DNA from: Paenibacillus sp. ACRRX
GTDB taxonomy: Bacteria > Bacillota > Bacilli > Paenibacillales > Paenibacillaceae
Direction of reading: 5' to 3'
Assembly: GCF_022346885.1 (NCBI RefSeq)
Contig: NZ_JAKRNK010000002.1
Location: forward strand, 558,001-622,000
Length of the DNA stretch: 64,000 nucleotides
Shown one piece after another: positions 47,304-55,897 of this stretch. Position 1 is the first letter of the stretch. Each line of letters starts with the position of its first letter. Under the pieces are notes generated by a model. It worked only from the letters and a program-made list of their open reading frames with translations, made no database searches and was not told the origin of the DNA. A program made the translations under genes and the position numbers.

Positions 47304-48581
47304 ATGGAAAATAAAATTAAAGAAATTATAGAGACCACCAAACTCAAATTTGGATTGGACAACTATCATTTAGGTCAGCAAGAACTTTATCGAGGCATAA
47401 ATGAGTTTAATGAGACGATCTACAGTCTCAGTATGGAATGGTATCCGGCACACATGATGGAACAGGATGAGGAAGGAGTAAACCCGAAAGGGACTGCTGT
47501 CATTCAATATCAATTAGACACGGGTCAATACAGGAGTGTCATCTTTGTACAAGGGATGTCATACGCAAATGGGCCTATTTGTTCACCTCTCAGCTTAAAT
47601 GAAATCATTAGATGGGTGGAAAGGGAATCTACTCTGGTCTATGGCAAGCAGTTTCAATTATCACAACAAAAAGATAACAGGTTCCAATTTTTCATTTGTG
47701 TAGGCGGCATTCCTATCGCTCCTTCTGGGCAAATCGAGGTTCATCTCGATCACATGGGAAAACTTGTGCAGTATTCGATATATGGTCAATATCCACCTGC
47801 AGCCAGCATACAAGAGGAGTTGTATTCGCTGTCACTGCATAAAGTAGAATCGTTTGCTAAGAAGCAATTGCAGCTGATTGAGTACCCCGCCCAAGAGCAA
47901 CAGCGTTACATTCCATTTTATTTAATGGAAGAAATTTATGTGAGCAATGATGGACAGGGGATTTTGCCATTTCAGTTCACAGCAAACAGCCCAACTCACC
48001 TAACTATCGATGAGGTCGTGGCGTGGGATTTTACAAATATACAAACCGAACCTTTTGAAAGAGTAGACGTGAACTTGTCTGAGATCATTAGCGTAGAACA
48101 GGCTGTTGTACGCGAGCCTCATCCTGACACCTTTCCCATCACAACGGAGGAGCAAGAGAAATGCATCACGGTAGTAAAAAGAGCAATGGTACAGCTTTAT
48201 CCTGACGATTCAGGACAATGGGTGCTCAAGGCCTTGCAACGTGATCGAGGGTATATTCAAGCGGTACTCCGAAAAAAGAAGACAACGAATCATATGTTTC
48301 AACGCAAACTGCTGCTGTTCATAGATACAGAGCGTAGTGCCGTCGTAAATCATATGGACAACATTACATTGCTCCATATGTTTGATCCATTTGAAAGCGC
48401 AGAAGATGTTAAGGTCAGTCACGAGGAGGCTTTCTCCAAGCTTAAAGACTTGATTGAGCTGTCACCCGTTTATGTTTATGATGCGACCCAGAAAAAGTAT
48501 ATATTGTGCGGAAAATTGGACTGTCATTTCGGTGTGCATGCCGTTAATGGAGAGGTCATGTCCTTGGATGATTTGCATTAA
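47304..48581 (+). CDS. Hypothetical protein, possible YcdB/PepSY-like repeats
   Basis: A 425-residue soluble protein, not firmly recognised. Two stretches look like PepSY or YcdB/YcdC repeats: GQIEVHLDHMGKLVQYSIYG near residue 145-165 and CGKLDCHFGVHAVNGEVMSL at the very C-terminus. There is no signal peptide or membrane segment, so it is probably cytoplasmic. GAGGTGG precedes the ATG. It stands alone, next to a dead biosynthetic locus and a CRISPR remnant; composition does not look foreign. Confidence 0.7.
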   Translation: MENKIKEIIETTKLKFGLDNYHLGQQELYRGINEFNETIYSLSMEWYPAHMMEQDEEGVNPKGTAVIQYQLDTGQYRSVIFVQGMSYANGPICSPLSLNEIIRWVERESTLVYGKQFQLSQQKDNRFQFFICVGGIPIAPSGQIEVHLDHMGKLVQYSIYGQYPPAASIQEELYSLSLHKVESFAKKQLQLIEYPAQEQQRYIPFYLMEEIYVSNDGQGILPFQFTANSPTHLTIDEVVAWDFTNIQTEPFERVDVNLSEIISVEQAVVREPHPDTFPITTEEQEKCITVVKRAMVQLYPDDSGQWVLKALQRDRGYIQAVLRKKKTTNHMFQRKLLLFIDTERSAVVNHMDNITLLHMFDPFESAEDVKVSHEEAFSKLKDLIELSPVYVYDATQKKYILCGKLDCHFGVHAVNGEVMSLDDLH

Positions 48582-48774
48582 TGGAACAACTACTTTGCAG
48601 GCATATTGCCATTTTTAAGACGAAGATCGTTCAAGCAAGCATTTAGATTTTCACAGAAAAAAGAGGAGCAATTGCCCCCCCTTAATTAAATACGCAAAAT
48701 GATTAATGGAAAGAACTATTCGTTTCAGTGAGTTCAAAAGACCGTTGCAAGTGAACGCATTTCAATTCGCAACA

Positions 48775-48954
48775 TTATGAACCGCCTAATATAAATTGAA
48801 CTACCCCTATTGAAAATAATAACAAAAGCAATGCGACAATAACAAAGAGTAATGTTTTAATTAGCTTCCATCTTTTGTTTTGCGAATTTAATTGTTTCTC
48901 TACTGTACTTAAACGATTTTCAAAATTATTTGGATCTTTATGATCATTATTCAT
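48775..48954 (-). CDS. Small membrane protein, XhlA-like
   Basis: A 59-residue protein below the size of most gene calls. It starts MNNDHKDPNNFENRLSTVEK, a hydrophilic, possibly coiled-coil segment, then a basic patch KRWKLIK, then a single hydrophobic helix TLLFVIVALLLLLFSIGVV. This resembles haemolysin XhlA-type phage/PBSX proteins, but no other phage gene is near. AAAAGGAGG lies 11 bases before the ATG, supporting expression. Confidence 0.65.
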   Translation of the reverse strand: MNNDHKDPNNFENRLSTVEKQLNSQNKRWKLIKTLLFVIVALLLLLFSIGVVQFILGGS

Positions 48955-49028
48955 ACGTAATAAGTCCTCCTTTTATGTAGGAGATGAATTTTAATTCATT
49001 ACAGGAACTATTCCTTTTCTCATCGTAT

Positions 49029-49064
49029 TAAACTACCACTTGCCTTATGCAAAGTGGTAGTTTT
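49029..49064. terminator. Hairpin near the truncated gene
   Basis: AAACTACCACT (49030-49040) and AGTGGTAGTTT (49053-49063) form a stem with A/T flanks; it could end transcripts of the truncated minus-strand gene. Confidence 0.7.
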
Positions 49065-49088
49065 GATGAAAAGTAAAACAAACAAATG

Positions 49089-49583
49089 TTAAAAAGTCAT
49101 ATTATATGATTCAGACTTCGAGAATAGATTTCCAATACCACCAATGATTACATAAAGCGTTCTAGTTCCTGCGATTGTTGCCCAGCCTGACTTTTTATTA
49201 GAATCAATTCCATAACTTGTTTTAGCTGAATTATGTACCCACGAGTTACCAGGATGAAAGCCTTCTAACGAGCTACCAGTTTCCACTATTTCCAATATTT
49301 TGTTAGTGTCAGAATCTTTTTTTAGTTTTACAACACCTGTAATCCAAGAAAGATTAGCACCTGCTGCAAGTCCATCACCCCAGATCGTTTGTTCGACCAC
49401 TGTAGTATAGGAAGAGGGGGCAAAAGGAGAAATAGGAGGATGACTATTGTTTGCACTATTCTCCAAATCAGCATAATAACTAAGTAACGCTGCAAGCTCA
49501 TCTAAATTATTAACTATAATTGCGCCATTATCACTAGTAATATTTGATTTTACTGACTTAAATCCAGTAGCATTTGCAAAAAT
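49089..49583 (-). pseudogene. 5'-truncated gene abutting the CRISPR remnant
   Basis: The minus-strand frame is open from 49637, but its first residues (RRTLYECVDRN) are only the CRISPR repeat read as protein, and there is no ribosome binding site. The real part, from about 49583, is FANATGFKSVKSNITSDNG onward, ~164 residues ending GGIGNLFSKSESYNMTF. It has Ser/Gly-rich beta-type sequence and several aromatic residues. The family is not recognised. The gene's 5' half has been replaced by the repeat, so it is probably a fragment. Confidence 0.6.
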
Positions 49584-49683
49584 GTTTCTATCCACGCACT
49601 CGTATAGAGTGCGACGTTGGGTCGACGTAGGGGACATCGTGAGGGTTGATTGTTTCTATCCACGCACTCGTATAGAGTGCGAC
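49584..49683 (-). CRISPR. Two-repeat CRISPR remnant, type I-C-like
   Basis: Two identical 32-base repeats lie at 49584-49615 and 49652-49683 around one 36-base spacer (49616-49651). Read on the minus strand each repeat starts GTCGCACTCTATACGAGTGC and ends GTGGATAGAAAC; the hairpin GCACTC/GAGTGC and the GAAAC end are those of subtype I-C repeats. The leader-like flank lies to the right. No cas gene is in the window. On the left the repeat joins a truncated gene. Confidence 0.85.
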
Positions 49684-50045
49684 AGCGGGTACAAAAAGCC
49701 CTTGTCCCACTAGGGCTCCCAGCCCCAAAAGTGCGGGTCTCCAAAATACAAGGCAAACTTCACTGACAATCAACTGACAAAATGCCGGAATCCCTTGTGC
49801 AGCAAGAGGTGCGGATCTCCCGGGGATTTCATGTGCACCTGGGGTTCGCACCAAAGTTACTTGTTCGAGCAAAACTAGCCAAGCCACTTATGTTTAGTAT
49901 CGCTTATGGAATACAAAGTGGCAAGTGCAGGGCTTATTTTCTTTTACGTACCCAACACATCACAAGCACAAATCTGGCTCTTGGTGTGGATACCTCGCAA
50001 GCGCAAAAAAAACTAGCGTTCTACACACAAAGAAATCCTCAACTA
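49684..50045 (-). other. CRISPR leader-like flank
   Basis: The minus-strand sequence leading into the repeats has GTGCGAACCCCAGGTGCACA with ATGAAATCCCCGGGA and a second partly matching GATCCGCACC (49808-49852), a repeated pattern seen in type I-C leaders, and an A/T run (GCGCAAAAAAAACTAGC) near 50010. It also contains small inverted repeats. No coding sequence was seen. Confidence 0.55.
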
Positions 50046-50151
50046 TAATGACAAAATGTCCATTACAGTTGAGGATGGTAAACCAGAAATTGAGCTTCGA
50101 TATAAAGCCATTAAGTCGAGTACTCATCTATCCGTTCTAGGTTCGGAATAG
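50037..50151 (+). other. Hairpin and short coding-like fragment
   Basis: CCTCAACTATAATG and CATTACAGTTGAGG form a hairpin (50037-50074). Overlapping it, a 31-codon frame at 50056-50151 reads MSITVEDGKPEIELRYKAIK and 11 more residues. It could be the C-terminal scrap of a larger gene; too short to name. Confidence 0.35.
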
Positions 50152-50191
50152 AGCCAGAAACTCCTTGCGATAAACCCTCTTTATACGATTG

Positions 50192-51160
50192 TCACTGTCG
50201 ATCAGACTTAGCACTGGAATTAACATTCCTGCCAACCTTAAACGGCAGCCAGCGTGCTTTGCCTTTCCATATGAGCCCCTCAAGGTACACCGCTTTTTTG
50301 AACCAGTGCAGCGAGGGACACCTCTTATTCGTCTTGACAACCAATCCCCATTGGATGACACTTGACAGCACTGGACTCACGATCCGGTTTCTAGTTCGAA
50401 CGGATACGAGGCTATCATCAAACAGACGTTTCTTAACATCTGTAGGAGCTGCGCCGCTAAGGCAAAAATATAGGGTTGCCGCCAGACTATAAACATCAAC
50501 GAGACTGTCTTGTTGAGCTCTCTCCGAATACAGCTCAAGCGGTGAATAACCGGTTGATGTAAAGATAGCATGTTCTGGCTTTCCCGCATCCGCGCATTGT
50601 ATACGTACAGCAGAGCCAAAATCGATAAGTTTGGCTTGCCCATCCTCTCCTATGACCACATTATCAGGTTTTAAGTCGCGATGAATAATCCCCTGCTTAT
50701 GAATGTACGCTAACGCGTCGATTATCGATAACATGGTATTGGACAGAAATTCAGAGTTTAACCTGCTGCCATCTGATCCACAATACTGATCCATCGTTAC
50801 ACCACGGCAAAATTCCGTTACCACGTAGCTAGTGCCGTTCTCTTCAAAATGGTCAATAAGTTGCACGATATTGGGATGTTCAAGTTCACTTAACAATGCC
50901 GCTTCTTGATCAAACGAACGTTTTAATGACTCAAATTGCGTAAAGGCTGCGGACTGCCTGCACTTCACAGTACGACGATCAATTTCCCTTTTTGCCAATG
51001 CGTCTGGGAAAAATTCCTTGATCACATAAGTAAGCTTGCTCTCGTTATGTCGAGCAGCATATACGATTGACAGATGACTTCTTGAAATGACTTTCCTTAT
51101 TTGATAAGTCTGGTTCAGACAAGTGTTTCTGCCTAAACACATTTCCTTATCAACCTCCAT
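50192..51160 (-). CDS. Hanks-type serine/threonine protein kinase
   Basis: A 322-residue cytoplasmic kinase domain. The catalytic lysine is in YVIKEFFP, the loop is IIHRDLKPDNVV and the metal-binding motif is LIDFGSAV; SLVDVYSLAATLYFCLSG follows. The glycine-rich loop is weak (ISRSHLSIVYAA). There is no membrane segment or PASTA repeat, so it is not a PknB/PrkC homologue; the last ~60 residues are a basic, non-kinase tail (WKGKARWLPFKVGRN). No phosphatase gene is adjacent. Single gene between the CRISPR remnant and pncB; partner unknown. Confidence 0.87.
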   Translation of the reverse strand: MEVDKEMCLGRNTCLNQTYQIRKVISRSHLSIVYAARHNESKLTYVIKEFFPDALAKREIDRRTVKCRQSAAFTQFESLKRSFDQEAALLSELEHPNIVQLIDHFEENGTSYVVTEFCRGVTMDQYCGSDGSRLNSEFLSNTMLSIIDALAYIHKQGIIHRDLKPDNVVIGEDGQAKLIDFGSAVRIQCADAGKPEHAIFTSTGYSPLELYSERAQQDSLVDVYSLAATLYFCLSGAAPTDVKKRLFDDSLVSVRTRNRIVSPVLSSVIQWGLVVKTNKRCPSLHWFKKAVYLEGLIWKGKARWLPFKVGRNVNSSAKSDRQ

Positions 51161-51312
51161 GTCTGATCCCCCGCTTGCTCTGCTTTACTTTTTGTCACAA
51201 ACCGCTCATCGATCACAGATCTGCTTGCTGCACTAGTCATAACCTCGGCTCTTAAACGTGTTATACTGTGGATGCGAAATAGCTGCTATTTGTTCTATTC
51301 ATATGCCGACAT

Positions 51313-52818
51313 TCACAAATCGTCGTCATGCACTTCTTCTGTATCATGATCTTGACGCTCAGCCCGCCACTGCGCTTTCTCCTGAACGTGTTCTTCAATT
51401 AAATCACGCTTTAAATTCCAAGCCTCTATGCTAAAATCGACATGATAAGGCTCCGGGTTGGTCTTCCTCAAATATTCGGGCCAGAATCGCTTTAATTGCT
51501 TCTCATGGTAGGTGCGGATCTCCGCCAGCGTTGGACGATCATATACAAGCTTGCCTTGTTGATAGATCGGCTGCAGCAACCGCTCTGACAAGTAATGATC
51601 TACATGCTTGTGCATATAAGGATGAAGCGGATCAAACAGCTTGAGCCTTGCTTGACGCTCCACATCGTCTTCTGTTGCCAAGCAAATGTAATCGGCAATC
51701 GCCTTTTTCTTTTTCGGATGAATAATACGGTATACGTCCTTCTTGCCAGGGTAAGACACCTTCTCTGGATTAGCGGAGATCTTAATTGTAGGCTCCATCT
51801 TACCATCAATCTCTCTCTCCACCAGCTTGTACACACCACCAAGCGCTGGTTGGTCAGAAGCCGTGATCAGTTGTGTCCCTACTCCCCAGCTGTTAATCTT
51901 GGCACCCTGCATCTTCAAATCGGAAATGGTGTTCTCATCCAGATCATTGGAAGCGACGATCTGGACATCTGTTAAGCCAGCTGCATCCAGCATCTTACGT
52001 GCTTCAATGGATAAATAGGCCAAATCCCCGCTATCGAGACGAATGCCAAGTAAGCGTTTGCCCTTCCGCTCAAGCTCTTGTGCGACACGAATCGCATTCG
52101 GAATACCGCTGTGCAGCGTATCGTACGTATCCACCAATAAAGTGACCTGATTTGGCAGCGCTTCTGCAAATTTTTCAAACGCGTCCAGCTCATTCGTGAA
52201 ACTTTGCACCCACGCATGCGCATGTGTGCCTTTGGTCGGAATGCCGAACCGTTTGCCCGCCAGCATATTGGAAGTTGCATGGAATCCTGCAACATAAGCG
52301 GCACGCGCCCCCCATAACGAGGCATCTGCTTCCTGGGCGCGTCGTGTTCCAAATTCCATCAAAATGTCGTCTTTTGCGACTTGCTTGATTCGTGATGCTT
52401 TGGTGGCAATCAACGTCTGGAAGTTCATGAAATTAAGCAAAGCAGTCTCGATGAGCTGTGTCTCGAACACTCTTCCTTCTACGCGGATAAGCGGTTCGTT
52501 CGCAAATACGAGCGTACCTTCCTTAACAGCATCCAGCTGACCGGTAAAACGAAATGCACGCAGCTCCTCCAAGAAGTCTGCGTCATACTGCTCTTCTTGT
52601 AAGCTTAAGTAGTCAATATCGTCTGCTGTAAAACTGAGATTCTCCATATATTCAATGATACGCTCCAGACCGGCAAATACAGCGTAGCCATTGCCGAACG
52701 GCATCTTGCGAAAGAATGCCTCAAACACAGTCCGTTGGTTATGCGTGCCGTTTTTCCAATGTGCGTACATCATATTAATTTGATATTTGTCCGTATGTAA
52801 GGCCATTGATGTATTCAT
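51313..52818 (-). CDS. pncB: Nicotinate phosphoribosyltransferase
   Basis: A 501-residue enzyme converting nicotinate and PRPP to nicotinate mononucleotide in NAD salvage. Conserved stretches include DKYQINMMYAHW, FGTRRAQEADAS, GTHAHAWVQSF and LDSGDLAYLS. The start MNTSMALHTDKYQ at 52818 has AAGAGGA eight bases upstream; the open frame up to 52932 overlaps the pncA end and is discarded. It lies 44 bases after pncA in one operon. Confidence 0.94.
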   Translation of the reverse strand: MNTSMALHTDKYQINMMYAHWKNGTHNQRTVFEAFFRKMPFGNGYAVFAGLERIIEYMENLSFTADDIDYLSLQEEQYDADFLEELRAFRFTGQLDAVKEGTLVFANEPLIRVEGRVFETQLIETALLNFMNFQTLIATKASRIKQVAKDDILMEFGTRRAQEADASLWGARAAYVAGFHATSNMLAGKRFGIPTKGTHAHAWVQSFTNELDAFEKFAEALPNQVTLLVDTYDTLHSGIPNAIRVAQELERKGKRLLGIRLDSGDLAYLSIEARKMLDAAGLTDVQIVASNDLDENTISDLKMQGAKINSWGVGTQLITASDQPALGGVYKLVEREIDGKMEPTIKISANPEKVSYPGKKDVYRIIHPKKKKAIADYICLATEDDVERQARLKLFDPLHPYMHKHVDHYLSERLLQPIYQQGKLVYDRPTLAEIRTYHEKQLKRFWPEYLRKTNPEPYHVDFSIEAWNLKRDLIEEHVQEKAQWRAERQDHDTEEVHDDDL

Positions 52819-52862
52819 GATTGTAATCCTCTTTTCTTCTAGATGAACATCGATATGATGGA

Positions 52863-53417
52863 TTATACCGTTGTTACGCCTTGACTCACAATCAATGCTC
52901 CGAGTGAGTTGCGGAAATGCTGAAGCGCCCACTCATGGGCTTGTCCGTTAAAAGTAGCTACAGCGTCTTCGTGCACGACGATCTTGTAGCCTAAGTTATA
53001 GGCTTCTACTGCCGTGTGAAGCACGCAAATGTCAGTGCATACCCCAATGAGATGCACTTCTGATACACCTCGCGCACGAAGCCGGAGATCCAGATCCGTA
53101 CCGCAAAATGCGCTGTAACGTGTCTTATCCATCCAATAGATTTGGTCCTTAGATGTCTCGTACACATTCATCACTTTACCATATAAATCTCTGCCTGAAG
53201 TTCCTCGAATATTGTGCGGTGGAAACAGCTTCGTTTCAGGATGATAAGGGTCATGTTCATCATGAACGTCCACCGCCATGACGACTTCATCCCCATGCTG
53301 AACAAATTGTTCCACAAGTGCAGCCACCCTGTTCTCAATCGCTATGGCTGGATCGCCGCATGGCAGCTTGCCATTTACAAAGTCAACCGTGTAGTCAATA
53401 ACAATAAGTGCTTTCAT
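52863..53417 (-). CDS. pncA: Nicotinamidase (isochorismatase family)
   Basis: A 184-residue cysteine hydrolase that deamidates nicotinamide to nicotinate, the substrate of the next gene. The triad is visible: Asp in LIVIDYTVDF, Lys in WMDKTRYSAF and Cys in GVCTDICVLHTA. Metal ligands D and H are in VDVHDEHDP. Pairing with pncB strongly supports nicotinamidase over other isochorismatases. Confidence 0.92.
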   Translation of the reverse strand: MKALIVIDYTVDFVNGKLPCGDPAIAIENRVAALVEQFVQHGDEVVMAVDVHDEHDPYHPETKLFPPHNIRGTSGRDLYGKVMNVYETSKDQIYWMDKTRYSAFCGTDLDLRLRARGVSEVHLIGVCTDICVLHTAVEAYNLGYKIVVHEDAVATFNGQAHEWALQHFRNSLGALIVSQGVTTV

Positions 53418-53528
53418 GGCATGTGCTCCTTCTATATGTCTTAGTCAGTTCAAATGCTGCAGATTAACGTCATTATGACAAATTAAACCGAAAAGTCAAC
53501 TTCCCAATATGTAAAACCATTTTTGGTT

Positions 53529-53939
53529 CTATTTCCGCTTGGCCCGAAATGTTCCTGTCCCAATCGAGCCAACCTGGCCAAATTCATCGGTTACCGTTGC
53601 ATAACATGTAAGCGAGCGGGTCGTTTCGTGTATAATATGGGCCCGCGCCTCAAGCACTTCTCCCGTTAGGGGCGCTACAAAATGTAAATTTAAATTACTA
53701 GTGACCATCGGCGTATCTGGACGCGCTGCATTTGTAATCAAGCCCATCGCATTGTCAATCAGGGAGGACGTAACCCCGCCGTGAACGATTCCCATCATAT
53801 TTAAATGATGAGGTTTTATCGCTATCCGTACGATCGCTTCTTCATCCGTCAGACTGACTATTTCGCATCCCAAGTGACCCCAAAATGTAGCCTGTGCCTG
53901 CTTTTCCATCGCCTTTAAATCATCCTGAGTGTACCCCAT
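53529..53939 (-). CDS. PaaI-type hotdog thioesterase
   Basis: A 136-residue single hotdog domain with the family motif NMMGIVHGGVTSSLIDNAMG. It hydrolyses acyl-CoA thioesters; substrate unknown. It lies just beyond the acyl-CoA synthetase and beta-oxidation genes on the same strand but is separated from them by a terminator at 53998-54024. Confidence 0.85.
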   Translation of the reverse strand: MGYTQDDLKAMEKQAQATFWGHLGCEIVSLTDEEAIVRIAIKPHHLNMMGIVHGGVTSSLIDNAMGLITNAARPDTPMVTSNLNLHFVAPLTGEVLEARAHIIHETTRSLTCYATVTDEFGQVGSIGTGTFRAKRK

Positions 53940-53995
53940 GCTGACACCTCACTTGTATGCGTTAAGGGTTAGGCTTTCGCCCATAAAGCTGCATA

Positions 53996-54024
53996 TAAAC
54001 CGGCCGTTGCCATAACGACCGGCT
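53996..54024 (-). terminator. Terminator after the acyl-CoA synthetase gene
   Basis: AACCGGCCGTT-GCCAT-AACGACCGGCTT, a near-perfect stem; on the minus strand T-rich sequence follows. Confidence 0.75.
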
Positions 54025-54112
54025 TAGTCACAACCTATGATTGTATCTACATTACCTCTGAGTAAAATGGTACCTAATTCTACATTACCCCATTCCAACA
54101 CGTCCAATCAAG

Positions 54113-55831
54113 CTATTCCGTCTTATCAACCACTTTTTCATCTGCCAGTGCCTGCTCGATCTGTTCTTGTGCGACCTCTTCAAGCAGTTTGCGTCGCAGC
54201 ACTTTACCGACCATCGTCTTTGGCAGCTCTGTCCGAAATTCAACAAGCCGCGGTACTTTAAAAGCTGCAAGATGTCCTCTGCACCACGCAATAATTTGCT
54301 CAGCCGTCACATCCGAGCCATCCTTGAGAATAACGTAGGCTTTCACTGTTTCCCCCCTGTAAGCATCGGGAACACCAATCACGACGGCTTCTTTGATGTC
54401 TGGATGTTCAAATAACACTTCTTCCACATCACGTGGATATACTTTGAACCCACTCGCGTTAATCATATCTTTTTTTCGGTCTACGATATAAAAGAAGCCC
54501 TCTGCATCCATTTTCCCCATATCTCCTGTATACAGCCAGCCATCACGAAGTACCGCCGCCGTCTCTGCTTGCCGCTGCCAATACCCAACCATCACTTGCG
54601 GACCGCGTACGATAAGCTCACCAATTTCTCCAACAGCCAGTTGTTCACCCGTTTCGGCGTTCACGATTCTTGCTTCCGTATCTGGAAATGGTATTCCGAT
54701 TGAGCCCAGCTTCCGGTAATCCCACACGTTGTTGGCATGGGTTACGGGTGAAGCCTCGGTTAAACCATAACCTTCAATCAGTCTGCCTCCAGTTAACGCC
54801 TCAAACTGCTCCTGCACTTCTTGCGGCAGCGGCGCTGAACCGCTTACACATGCACGTATAGAGCTAATATTATATGATTTCACGTCAGGGTGATGGTTAA
54901 TGGCAATATACATCGTAGGAGCACCTGGAAAAATGGACACTTGTTTCTTTTCGATTACCGCAAGCACTTGCTTCGGATCAAATCGCGGCAGCAGTACAAT
55001 TTGTCCTGCCAAATGTACCGCTTGATTTAACAGCACTGTCAAGCCAAATACATGAAAACAGGGCAGCGCCGCTAGAAATACTTCTTTTCCTCTTCTGGCT
55101 TGATAGAACCAGTTTGCTGTCTGGATCGTATTTGCGATCAAATTGTAATGGGTTAACATGACACCTTTAGCGATGCCCGTTGTCCCCCCCGTATATTGTA
55201 GGATTGCTACATCACGCTCGGCATCCACCTCTTTGCATACCTGATGAGGATGACATCGTTTCAGCCAAGCTTTAAATTTATAAACAGACGGAAGGTCCGG
55301 TACATGCAAATCTTGACCATCTTTTTTTGCTTTTATCGGATATATCCAGTTTTTAGGGAACGGTAAATATTCAGCTATAGAAGCAACTATAATATGCTGT
55401 ACTTGCGTATGCGGCTTGACTCGGAGGACACGCTTGAAAAGCAAATCAAGTGTAACAATGACTACTGCGCCTGAGTCTGACAATTGTTGTGTCAGTTCCC
55501 CCTCCATATAGAGCGGGTTCGTCATTACGGCAATGCCTCCATAAAGCAATGTGCCAAAATAGGCTATAATCACCTGCGGACAATTCGGCAGCATGATGGC
55601 GACACGCTCGCCAGGCTTGATGCCTAAACTGTGCAGTCCATCTGCAAAACGGTAAGCACCATCCAGTAGTTCCTGATACGTTAGTTTCCCTCCCATAAAC
55701 TCCACTGCTGTGTGTGTGGGAAAGGCAGAGGCTGCATCGATCAGCAGCCTCCCCACATTGTGCTTCGGATAGTCGAAGGTTGATGCGACTTCTGCGGGAT
55801 AATGGACGAGCCATGGTTGATCCCCCAACAT
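54113..55831 (-). CDS. lcfA: Long-chain acyl-CoA synthetase
   Basis: A 572-residue AMP-forming ligase that activates fatty acids with CoA. Core motifs are LQYTGGTTGIAKGV, GYGLTEASPVTH, YTGDMGKMDAEGF and the C-terminal lysine in PKTMVGKVLRRKL. It is the last gene of the minus-strand fatty-acid degradation set, 66 bases after fadE. AAGGAG lies nine bases before the ATG. The symbol follows the Bacillus name for the main fatty-acid CoA ligase. Confidence 0.9.
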   Translation of the reverse strand: MLGDQPWLVHYPAEVASTFDYPKHNVGRLLIDAASAFPTHTAVEFMGGKLTYQELLDGAYRFADGLHSLGIKPGERVAIMLPNCPQVIIAYFGTLLYGGIAVMTNPLYMEGELTQQLSDSGAVVIVTLDLLFKRVLRVKPHTQVQHIIVASIAEYLPFPKNWIYPIKAKKDGQDLHVPDLPSVYKFKAWLKRCHPHQVCKEVDAERDVAILQYTGGTTGIAKGVMLTHYNLIANTIQTANWFYQARRGKEVFLAALPCFHVFGLTVLLNQAVHLAGQIVLLPRFDPKQVLAVIEKKQVSIFPGAPTMYIAINHHPDVKSYNISSIRACVSGSAPLPQEVQEQFEALTGGRLIEGYGLTEASPVTHANNVWDYRKLGSIGIPFPDTEARIVNAETGEQLAVGEIGELIVRGPQVMVGYWQRQAETAAVLRDGWLYTGDMGKMDAEGFFYIVDRKKDMINASGFKVYPRDVEEVLFEHPDIKEAVVIGVPDAYRGETVKAYVILKDGSDVTAEQIIAWCRGHLAAFKVPRLVEFRTELPKTMVGKVLRRKLLEEVAQEQIEQALADEKVVDKTE

Positions 55832-55897
55832 GACTATCCACTCCTTCCTGCCGCGGATGAGCGGCCATAGTCATTCCCTGCTGACAGACGTGATGGG

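Noticed and set aside
49588..49887. Open frames on the minus strand across the CRISPR repeats and leader
   Set aside because: Both contain the repeat read as protein, lack ribosome binding sites and resemble no family.
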